Positions 6,258 through 12,288 of a stretch of 12,288 nt of DNA are shown piece by piece. Positions within the stretch are counted from its first letter, which is position 1. Each line of letters begins with the position of its first letter. The stretch spans positions 1-12,288 of the forward strand of contig JANQTT010000091.1 in NCBI GenBank assembly GCA_030731565.1, read 5' to 3'. The stretch comes from Rickettsiaceae bacterium (GTDB lineage: Bacteria; Pseudomonadota; Alphaproteobacteria; Rickettsiales; Rickettsiaceae). Under the pieces are notes generated by a model, which was not told the DNA's origin, did no database searches, and worked only from the letters and a program-made list of their open reading frames with translations. The translations under genes and the position numbers were made by a program.

Positions 6258-6728
6258 TTATTTCTTAGCAACTGGAGCTTTCTTTTTGGCTACAGTTTCT
6301 TTTTTAGATATACTGACCGCTGTTGTCGCCGTAGATTTTTTCGCAGCTGGAGTAGCAGTTTTCTTTTCTATAGCAGGCTTTTTTGCAGTCGACTTAACCG
6401 CTGCTTTAGCTTTTTCTGTTTTAATAGTCCCTACTGGTTTAGCATCCGCCGAATTACCCGCCCCAGTAGCAAGGTTCTTTACACTTTTAGCTAATCTGCT
6501 AACTTTTCTTGAAGCAGTATTCTTTTTAATAAGCTTTGCCGAAACACCTTTCATAATTTCTACTTGAGCTTCGATTAATGCCTTGTTCGCTTCTTCAGAT
6601 GAGCCCGCAGCAACGGCTGTAACTACTCTTTTAACAAAAGTTTTGATACGACTTTTCTTATTTTTATTAATTGCAGTCTTTTTAACTGTTTTTCTAATTG
6701 CTTTTTTTGTAGCTGAATGATTAGCCAT
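6258..6728 (-). CDS. rpsT: 30S ribosomal protein bS20 with long basic C-terminal tail
   Basis: A 156-residue protein whose first 87 residues are a normal bS20, a helical 16S rRNA-binding protein: MANHSATKKAIRKTVKK, NKNKKSRIKTFVKR, KNTASRKVSRLAKSVK. Typical S20 is about 87-92 residues. The extra 69 residues hold 18 Lys, only four acidic residues and no aromatic residue. They consist of KK doublets spaced by Ala, Thr, Pro and Val (AKKPAIEKKTATPAAKKSTA), resembling histone-H1-like tails. The start ATG has AAGG 8 nt upstream. It lies 10 nt behind rplQ, so it is a member of the alpha operon and is followed by a strong terminator. S20 is more often a separate gene. Confidence 0.95.
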   Translation of the reverse strand: MANHSATKKAIRKTVKKTAINKNKKSRIKTFVKRVVTAVAAGSSEEANKALIEAQVEIMKGVSAKLIKKNTASRKVSRLAKSVKNLATGAGNSADAKPVGTIKTEKAKAAVKSTAKKPAIEKKTATPAAKKSTATTAVSISKKETVAKKKAPVAKK

Positions 6729-6738
6729 ACGTTAAACC

Positions 6739-7161
6739 TTATTCTTGTATTTCTTGTTCTGTTAAATTCTCAATTTTTGGAGTCATGCTACCTTTTGCAG
6801 CAACATCTCTCTCAACAAACTCAATATATGCAATAGGAGCTCTATCGCCATACCTAAAACCAGCTTTAACAACTCTTGTATATCCGCCTGGTCGTGACTT
6901 GTATCTTGTAGCTAATACTGATATTAATTTTTCAGTTGCTATTTTATCTTTAATACGTGAAATAATATCCCTTCTAGCGGCTAAGGTACCTTTTCTTGCT
7001 TTTGTAACTAACTGCTCAACGTATGGACGCAGCGCCTTTGCTTTGGCAACAGTAGTTTTTATCTGCTCGTTCATTACTAAAGCAACGGCCATATTAGCAA
7101 ACATTGCTTTTCTATGTGACGAAGTCCTATTTAATTTTTTTCCTTTAATCTTATGACGCAT
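6739..7161 (-). CDS. rplQ: 50S ribosomal protein bL17
   Basis: A 140-residue bL17, located near the peptide exit tunnel of the 50S subunit. Conserved segments are [20 protein letters not shown] near the N-terminus, the [19 protein letters not shown] helix, and the C-terminal strand [20 protein letters not shown]. The ATG has an AGGT element about 8 nt upstream. The tail ([17 protein letters not shown]) is a short acidic extension. It follows rpoA after an unusually long 115-nt A/T-rich spacer in which I see no clear promoter or hairpin. Confidence 0.97.
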   Translation of the reverse strand: MRHKIKGKKLNRTSSHRKAMFANMAVALVMNEQIKTTVAKAKALRPYVEQLVTKARKGTLAARRDIISRIKDKIATEKLISVLATRYKSRPGGYTRVVKAGFRYGDRAPIAYIEFVERDVAAKGSMTPKIENLTEQEIQE

Positions 7162-7276
7162 TTTATTGTACCTAAATATTCAAACTATTTCATCTGTGAA
7201 AGAGTGATTTTTTATTTACCAGCAAAACTTTTTTTAATTTTATTTTTTCAAAAAGCTTACTAGAACTAAAACTGAA

Positions 7277-8296
7277 TTAATATGGTTCCTCGTATTTTTT
7301 AGCTAGCTCTTCTATATTTTCAGGAGGCCAACCTACAATTTCCATACCAAACTTCAAATTGAATTTTGAAAGAACATCTTTAATCTCGTTCAATGACTTT
7401 CTACCAAAATTTTGAGTTCTAAGCATTTCTGCTTCTGTCTTATTAACAAGGTCACCAATGTAAACAATATTATCATTTTGCAAACAGTTCCTTGACCTAA
7501 CCGAAAGTTCAAGTTCATCAACTTTCTTAAGTAGAATTGGATTATATTCCAGCTCTTCTTTTGCTTCGTGTTTTTCCTCTTCTTCCTCTTCAAAGGTTAC
7601 AAATAATTGCAACTGATCTTGCATAATTCTAGCAGAAAGCGCTATAGCCATTTCAGGAGTAATCGAAGAATCAGTCTCAACGTTCATGATTAATTTATCA
7701 TAGTCGGTTACTTGCCCAACACGCGTATCTTCAACTTTATACGAAACTCTCTTTACTGGGCTATACAAAGCATCAATAGCTATTACACCAATAGGGTAAT
7801 CTTGTTGACTATTACTTCCAGCAGGGACGTACCCTCTACCAACTTCACAATATAACTCCATTTCTAATTCTGCATCTTTTGATAAAGTGCAAATATGCTG
7901 ATCTGGGTTCATGATCTCTACTTCAGAACCTGTTTGGATCATGCCGGCAGTAACTACACAAGGCCCTTTCGCATTAATCCTAACTGTTTTTTTCTCGGCT
8001 GTATGCATCTTGACTGCAACCTTCTTTAGGTTAAGAATAATATCGATTATATCTTCTTTAACGCCAGGCTTTGCAGAAAATTCATGTTCAACGCCAGGAA
8101 TTTTAACAGCTGTAATAGCAGCGCCTTGAAGAGAAGATAACAAAACCCTTCTTAAAGCATTGCCTAATGTTAGGCCATAACCGCGTTCAAGCGGTTCAAT
8201 TATGATGTTAGCTACATTGCTTTCATTATTTGCACCATCATATATAATTTTCGATGGTTTTATTAATGAATTCCAATTATTGTTAAGTAATGACAT
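7277..8296 (-). CDS. rpoA: DNA-directed RNA polymerase subunit alpha
   Basis: A 339-residue alpha subunit, which dimerises to nucleate RNA polymerase assembly. The N-terminal domain carries the signature [20 protein letters not shown] and the [14 protein letters not shown] segment. A strongly acidic linker ([13 protein letters not shown], about 236-248) leads to the C-terminal domain. There [10 protein letters not shown] places R267, N270 and C271 at the E. coli R265, N268 and C269 positions used for UP-element DNA contact, followed by the helix-hairpin-helix [11 protein letters not shown]. Length is normal. The ATG has AGGGA about 8 nt upstream. It follows rpsK after 48 nt. Confidence 0.98.
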   Translation of the reverse strand: MSLLNNNWNSLIKPSKIIYDGANNESNVANIIIEPLERGYGLTLGNALRRVLLSSLQGAAITAVKIPGVEHEFSAKPGVKEDIIDIILNLKKVAVKMHTAEKKTVRINAKGPCVVTAGMIQTGSEVEIMNPDQHICTLSKDAELEMELYCEVGRGYVPAGSNSQQDYPIGVIAIDALYSPVKRVSYKVEDTRVGQVTDYDKLIMNVETDSSITPEMAIALSARIMQDQLQLFVTFEEEEEEKHEAKEELEYNPILLKKVDELELSVRSRNCLQNDNIVYIGDLVNKTEAEMLRTQNFGRKSLNEIKDVLSKFNLKFGMEIVGWPPENIEELAKKYEEPY

Positions 8297-8344
8297 ATAT
8301 TTGTTCCCTAAATCTCTTAAACATCTCGACTGCTCGAGAAAAAA

Positions 8345-8728
8345 CTAGCACCTTCTTCTTTTTGGTGCTCTACAACCATTATGAGCAACTCCGGACACAT
8401 CAGTTATAGAAGTAACAACAAAATTCTGACTAAAAACAGCTCTCATTGCAGCTTCTCTTTGTGAACCAGCCCCTTTAACTTTGATAGAAACCGTCTTTAA
8501 ACCATGCTCTTTTGCATCTTCTGACGCTTTATCCATAGTAACTTGAGCCGCATAAGGAGTTGCTTTTTTTGCACCTTTAAAACCATGCGCACCAGCAGTA
8601 GAACCAGCTATAACATTACCCTGAACATCAGTAACTGTAATTATTGTATTATTAAAAGTTGCTTTAATATGCACAACTCCTAGAGTAATATTTTTCTTTT
8701 TCTTTTTAGCTTTGTTTGTTGGACTCAT
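8345..8728 (-). CDS. rpsK: 30S ribosomal protein uS11
   Basis: A 127-residue uS11, on the 30S platform near the mRNA exit. It has the characteristic [34 protein letters not shown] and [14 protein letters not shown] segments, and ends in [18 protein letters not shown], typical of bacterial S11 proteins. The N-terminal 14 residues are Lys-rich, as usual. The ATG has AGAGA about 8 nt upstream, and the gene starts 16 nt after rpsM. Confidence 0.98.
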   Translation of the reverse strand: MSPTNKAKKKKKNITLGVVHIKATFNNTIITVTDVQGNVIAGSTAGAHGFKGAKKATPYAAQVTMDKASEDAKEHGLKTVSIKVKGAGSQREAAMRAVFSQNFVVTSITDVSGVAHNGCRAPKRRRC

Positions 8729-8744
8729 TATTTAATCTCTAATA

Positions 8745-9113
8745 TTATTTTTTCTTACCAGCAATCGCTACTGCCTTACCTTTTCTTGTTCTTGCATTAG
8801 AATGTGTATTCTGTCCACGAACAGGTAACTTTCTAATATGCCTTAGACCTTCATAAGTACGCAGATCTTTTTTCTTCTTGATATTAAGACTTACTTCACG
8901 CCTTAGATCACCTTCTACTTGAAAGTTTTTTTCAATTTCAGTTCTAAGTCTAACTAGCTCTTGATCATCAAGATCCTTTACCCTTTTGTCTTCCGACAAT
9001 TTTGTATTCTTACAAATTTTTTGAGCAGCAGTCAGTCCTATACCGTATATGTACGTTAAACTAATTACTAATCTCTTATTTGGTGGTATATTAACACCTG
9101 CAATTCTTGCCAC
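8745..9113 (-). CDS. rpsM: 30S ribosomal protein uS13
   Basis: A 122-residue uS13, in the 30S head contacting 16S rRNA and the 50S subunit (bridge B1). It starts [10 protein letters not shown], followed by the [15 protein letters not shown] helix-turn-helix. The C-terminal RNA-binding tail contains the family motif [18 protein letters not shown]. The start codon is GTG (9113) with GGAG 8 nt upstream. First gene of the rpsM-rpsK-rpoA-rplQ-rpsT group, separated from adk by 60 nt that hold a good promoter candidate. No rpmJ lies between secY and rpsM, as is common in alphaproteobacteria. Confidence 0.98.
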   Translation of the reverse strand: MARIAGVNIPPNKRLVISLTYIYGIGLTAAQKICKNTKLSEDKRVKDLDDQELVRLRTEIEKNFQVEGDLRREVSLNIKKKKDLRTYEGLRHIRKLPVRGQNTHSNARTRKGKAVAIAGKKK

Positions 9114-9149
9114 AAAAATCTCTCCAACTTTTTAAAATATTAGAACAGC

Positions 9150-9177
9150 ATAATATAAAAATATATGACAAAGTCAA
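9150..9177 (-). promoter_or_regulatory. Candidate internal promoter of the alpha operon
   Basis: On the minus strand, -35 TTGACT (rc of 9172-9177) and -10 TATTAT (rc of 9150-9155) are separated by 16 nt, each matching consensus at five of six positions. The -35 overlaps the adk stop codon. The predicted transcript starts near 9143, giving a leader of about 30 nt before the rpsM GTG. Confidence 0.5.
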
Positions 9178-9821
9178 ATCTTTTTTATAATTGAAGCCAC
9201 TTCTTCAGTGACCTTTTTAATTGATTCTCCCGCTGGAACAGTAAAGAATTTGCCGTGTTTCTTATAGTATTCAACCATAGGCAATGTATTATTCTTATAC
9301 TCTTCTAACCTTAACAAAATCGTATCTTTATCATCGTCTGAACGCGATATAAACTCTTTAGAACCGCATTTATCACAAACGTCTTGCTTTTTAGGTTTAT
9401 CAAAATACTTATTATAAACCTTATTACAAGAAGCGCATGCAACTCTTCCTAAAATCCTTTTAGTCGCAATATCATCAGAAACATCAAAAAATATAGTGCT
9501 AATATTCGCATCAATATTTTCTATAAAATATTCTGCTTGCCTTAAATTTCTTGGGTAACCGTCTAAAACACATCCATGTTTGCAGGTATCTGATAAAATA
9601 AAATTTTTGACTAATTTATTTACTAAATTATCAGGAATTAGTTTCCCTTCCTTCATATATGTAGCAAGCAGCTCCGAATCTTTACAACCTTCATTAACCA
9701 TTTTTCTTAGGATATCTCCAGTCGAAATATGTGGAATCGCAAGCTCTTTTGAAATGAACTCTCCTTGAGTACCTTTACCAGAACCTGGTAAACCTAATAA
9801 AATTATTATATTTTTTATCAT
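9174..9821 (-). CDS. adk: Adenylate kinase, zinc-type LID
   Basis: A 215-residue adenylate kinase, catalysing ATP + AMP = 2 ADP in the cytoplasm. The P-loop is GLPGSGKGT (10-18), a small change from the usual GPPGAGKGT. The AMP-binding part has ISTGDILRK and LDGYPRN. The LID carries four cysteines in two CxxC pairs (C129, C132, C149, C152), as in zinc-binding LIDs. The start ATG overlaps the secY TGA as ATGA, so translation is probably coupled to secY. The secY-adk order is the usual spc-operon arrangement. Confidence 0.98.
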   Translation of the reverse strand: MIKNIIILLGLPGSGKGTQGEFISKELAIPHISTGDILRKMVNEGCKDSELLATYMKEGKLIPDNLVNKLVKNFILSDTCKHGCVLDGYPRNLRQAEYFIENIDANISTIFFDVSDDIATKRILGRVACASCNKVYNKYFDKPKKQDVCDKCGSKEFISRSDDDKDTILLRLEEYKNNTLPMVEYYKKHGKFFTVPAGESIKKVTEEVASIIKKI

Positions 9822-11107
9822 TTGCCTTTTAGCCTCATTTTCTTAACTAGACCTTCATATCTAGAGCTAAATAAGTGCGTCTGTATTTGCGTGAAGGTAT
9901 CAAGGACAACATTAACTACAATAAGAAAACTTGTTCCACCAAGAGCAAAGGCCATTGAATATTTATTCATCAAAAGCTCAGGTACTATACAAATAACAGA
10001 TAAATAAATACTACCAACGACAGTTAGACGCGTTAAAAGATAGTCGAAATATTCTGCTGTATTTTTGCCTGGTCTCCGGCCCGGGACATAAGCACCATTT
10101 TTTCTCAAATTATTAGCGGTATCTTCTGAGTTAAACACTACTGCGGTATAAAAAAAACTAAAAAATACAATTAATGCTACATATGACAGTATAAATAGCG
10201 GCTTGCCATGGCCTAAATATCGCGAAATTGTTCCCATCAGCTCTGAATCACTTCCAGAAAAGCCGGAAATCGTCGTCGGAAATAAAAGTACAGAACTTGC
10301 AAAAATAGGTGGTATTACACCTGAAGTATTTAATTTCAATGGCATATGAGTTGAATCACCTCCATATACCTTATTACCAACTTGTCTTTTTGGATATTGC
10401 ACCAAAACTTTACGTTGCGCACGCTCGAAGAAAATAATCGTAATAATCATGGCAATAACGCCAGCGCATATTGCCATAACCACTATAGGCGACATCGCTC
10501 CTTTACGAGATAATTCAAACATGCTAATAACAGCACTAGGGAGACCGGAAACTATACCAATAAATATAATTAACGAAGTACCATTACCAACTCCACGAGC
10601 AGAAATTTGTTCACCAAGCCACATCAAAAACATAGTACCAACGACAAGTGTAGTAACTGTCGAAATTTTAAATACCAAAGGTGAGATAATAACCACTGGT
10701 CCATATGGCGTAATCGTAGCTTCAAGGCCAATAGTGACTCCATAAGCCTGAAATGATGCAAACAGCACCGTTAAATACCTAGAAAGCTGGTTTATCTTAC
10801 GACGCCCCACCTCCCCATCTTTTTTCATCTCTTCAAGAGGCTTATAGGCAATTGTCATCAACTGAATTACAATCGAAGCTGTAATATATGGCATAATTGC
10901 CAAAGCAAAAATAGACATTCTCTCTAGCGAACCACCAGAAAGCATATTGAACATTCCAAGTATTCCGCCCTGGCTTCTTTCTGCCAAACTAGCGAGAGCA
11001 ACAGAATCTATACCAGGAATTGGAATAAATGAACCAATTCTACAAACAATCAAAACACCCAGGGTGAATAAAATCCTACTACTAAGCTCGCTTTTTGATT
11101 TTTGCAT
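9818..11107 (-). CDS. secY: Protein translocase subunit SecY
   Basis: A 429-residue multi-spanning inner-membrane channel of the Sec translocon, normally with SecE and SecG. It has the SecY patterns FIPIPGID, the plug region [40 protein letters not shown], the cytoplasmic loop [30 protein letters not shown] and [16 protein letters not shown]. Ten hydrophobic segments are expected and the length is normal. The Shine-Dalgarno is weak (AAGAAT), fitting translation following rplO, 15 nt upstream. Confidence 0.98.
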   Translation of the reverse strand: MQKSKSELSSRILFTLGVLIVCRIGSFIPIPGIDSVALASLAERSQGGILGMFNMLSGGSLERMSIFALAIMPYITASIVIQLMTIAYKPLEEMKKDGEVGRRKINQLSRYLTVLFASFQAYGVTIGLEATITPYGPVVIISPLVFKISTVTTLVVGTMFLMWLGEQISARGVGNGTSLIIFIGIVSGLPSAVISMFELSRKGAMSPIVVMAICAGVIAMIITIIFFERAQRKVLVQYPKRQVGNKVYGGDSTHMPLKLNTSGVIPPIFASSVLLFPTTISGFSGSDSELMGTISRYLGHGKPLFILSYVALIVFFSFFYTAVVFNSEDTANNLRKNGAYVPGRRPGKNTAEYFDYLLTRLTVVGSIYLSVICIVPELLMNKYSMAFALGGTSFLIVVNVVLDTFTQIQTHLFSSRYEGLVKKMRLKGK

Positions 11108-11122
11108 TATAATATTCTTTTT

Positions 11123-11572
11123 TTAAAGTACTTTTCCGCCAGCAGTTTCTATAACAGACCTTGCACCAGCAGAACAAGCATCTAGTTCAACTGTAAGATT
11201 ATGCTTAATTTTTTCTACGCCACCAAGAAGCTTTACCGGAACTTTGTCACTTTTAATATACCCAATAGACACCAAGATATCTTTATTGATTTTCTTTGTT
11301 ACATCGATACGATTCATACCAATTAACACCTCAATATCAGCTACGCTTATTGCTGTATAATCGACAGACTTAGAGCAATTAAAACCTCTTTTTGGCAACC
11401 TTTTAATAAGAGGCATTTGTCCGCCTTCAGTTTTAATAGCAACACCTGACCTTGACTTTTGACCTTTTACGCCTCTACCGCAAGTTTTTCCAGTACCGCT
11501 GCCGATACCTCTACCAACTCTTTTCCTTGGCTTTTTCGAACCTGGGACGTTAAATAATGTATTTAATCTCAT
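11123..11572 (-). CDS. rplO: 50S ribosomal protein uL15
   Basis: A 149-residue uL15, a late-assembling 23S rRNA-binding protein. The Gly/Arg/Lys-rich N-terminus (RKRVGRGIGSGTGKTCGRGV, KGQKSRSG), GGQMPLIKRLPKRGFN and the C-terminal SVIETAGGKVL are typical. The chosen ATG at 11572 gives MRLNTLFNV, like other L15 proteins, and has AGAGGA 9 nt upstream. An ATG at 11581 would put that element too close. A TTG at 11605 would overlap rpmD and add residues absent from the family. Confidence 0.95.
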   Translation of the reverse strand: MRLNTLFNVPGSKKPRKRVGRGIGSGTGKTCGRGVKGQKSRSGVAIKTEGGQMPLIKRLPKRGFNCSKSVDYTAISVADIEVLIGMNRIDVTKKINKDILVSIGYIKSDKVPVKLLGGVEKIKHNLTVELDACSAGARSVIETAGGKVL

Positions 11573-11588
11573 ATCCTTCATTCCTCTA

Positions 11589-11816
11589 TTATACAGATTC
11601 AACACTAACTAAGTGTTTTACTTTTTTTATCATTCCTCTGATAGATGCAGTGTCTTCTAGAACTCTTGTTGCACTAATTTTTTTCAAACCAAGGCCAACT
11701 AAAGTACCTTTTTGGCTAATAGTATGGCCAATTGAACTTCCAGTTTGAGTAACTTTTATTTTATTTCCCGCACCTGTACTTTTTTTTATTTTTTCTTTAG
11801 TCATATCAGTATTCAT
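11589..11816 (-). CDS. rpmD: 50S ribosomal protein uL30
   Basis: A 75-residue uL30. The core is IKVTQTGSSIGHTISQKGTL, then VGLGLKKISATRVLEDTASI, then the terminal strand IKKVKHLVSV. The usual length is about 60 residues, and the extra 15-18 N-terminal residues (MNTDMTKEKIKKSTGAGN) are basic and low-complexity. ATG 11804 is an alternative start. Neither has a strong Shine-Dalgarno. It sits between rpsE (15 nt upstream) and rplO, its standard position. Confidence 0.93.
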   Translation of the reverse strand: MNTDMTKEKIKKSTGAGNKIKVTQTGSSIGHTISQKGTLVGLGLKKISATRVLEDTASIRGMIKKVKHLVSVESV

Positions 11817-11831
11817 CTTTACTTATTATTT

Positions 11832-12288
11832 TTACTCAGATTTTTCTGAATTCACAGATAACTCAGCTAAATTTTTTCCTCTTCTAGAGGCAATATTTTT
11901 TGGCGATCTGAGGTTTTTCAAAGCATCAAAAGTTGCTGCTATCATAGCGTTTGGATTAGAAGAACCTAAAGATTTTGCAACAATATCTTCAACACCTAAA
12001 CGACCAAAAATAGATCTAAGAGGTCCACCAGCAATAACCCCAGTACCAGGAGCTGCTCTTCTTAAAATTACTTTAGCTGCACCACTTTTACCAATAATAT
12101 CGTGGTGAATTGTTCTTCCTTGGTATAAAGGAACTGAAATCATATTCCCTTTTGCATCTTTTGTTGCTTTAGCGCGTGCTTCGGTAACCTCTTTTGCCTT
12201 ACCGTTACCATAGCCAACTTTACCGTTTTCATCACCTACAACTACAATTGCTGCAAAAGAAAAATTACGCCCACCTTTTACAACCATT
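11832..12288 (-). CDS. rpsE: 30S ribosomal protein uS5, 5' part beyond window
   Basis: The C-terminal 151 residues of uS5, involved in 30S assembly, decoding accuracy and mRNA entry. The visible part begins at [18 protein letters not shown] and includes [14 protein letters not shown], then [20 protein letters not shown] and [11 protein letters not shown]. The Met at the right edge is internal: the family has about 20-40 residues before VVKGGR, so the true start lies outside. The order rpsE-rpmD-rplO-secY is that of the spc operon. Confidence 0.97.
   Translation of the reverse strand, partial: MVVKGGRNFSFAAIVVVGDENGKVGYGNGKAKEVTEARAKATKDAKGNMISVPLYQGRTIHHDIIGKSGAAKVILRRAAPGTGVIAGGPLRSIFGRLGVEDIVAKSLGSSNPNAMIAATFDALKNLRSPKNIASRRGKNLAELSVNSEKSE

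Noticed and set aside
6286..6567. Plus-strand 93-codon open frame
   Set aside because: Antisense of the Lys/Ala-rich rpsT tail, which yields a hydrophobic artefact on the opposite strand.
7162..7276. Internal promoter or terminator in the long rpoA-rplQ gap
   Set aside because: Only A and T runs are present. No -35/-10 pair with good spacing and no GC-containing stem could be found.

Overview
The window looks like a chromosomal stretch from a Rickettsiales-type alphaproteobacterium. It is AT-rich throughout. Its S6, S18 and L9 proteins resemble the Rickettsia versions as I recall them: an S18 with an N-terminal leader, and an S6 beginning MAFYES with a [11 protein letters not shown] motif. 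The gene order is a standard alphaproteobacterial spc/alpha ribosomal block. The exact genus cannot be settled from this sequence alone.

Layout, left to right. (1) Minus strand: an MsbA-like ABC exporter cut by the left edge, preceded by an OmpR/PhoB-family regulator whose receiver domain has lost its phosphorylation residues. (2) Plus strand, divergent from the regulator: rpsF-rpsR-rplI with its own promoter, closed by a 13-bp perfect hairpin. (3) An accessory island of about 1.9 kb (about 4230-6175). It holds a decayed region of unknown origin, an Imm11/DUF1629-like immunity gene, the C-terminal nuclease domain of an AHH/HH-type polymorphic toxin broken by an in-frame TAA, the C-terminal remnant of an IS630-family transposase on the opposite strand, and an 18-bp perfect inverted repeat. 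(4) Minus strand, filling the rest of the window: rpsE(partial)-rpmD-rplO-secY-adk, then rpsM-rpsK-rpoA-rplQ-rpsT, ending at a strong intrinsic terminator.

The ribosomal genes make 30S proteins S5, S6, S11, S13, S18 and S20 and 50S proteins L9, L15, L17 and L30. The block also encodes the RNA polymerase alpha subunit, the SecY translocon and adenylate kinase. A candidate promoter overlapping the adk stop codon could drive rpsM-rpsK-rpoA-rplQ-rpsT independently. rpsT is attached directly behind rplQ and encodes an S20 with a 69-residue Lys/Ala-rich, histone-H1-like tail.

The most unusual items are the degenerate regulator, the toxin-immunity remnant wedged between two ribosomal operons beside an IS630 scar, and the tailed S20. 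I see no CRISPR array, tRNA or rRNA. No complete new defence system can be supported from this window; the toxin-immunity module is the nearest candidate and it appears to be decaying.
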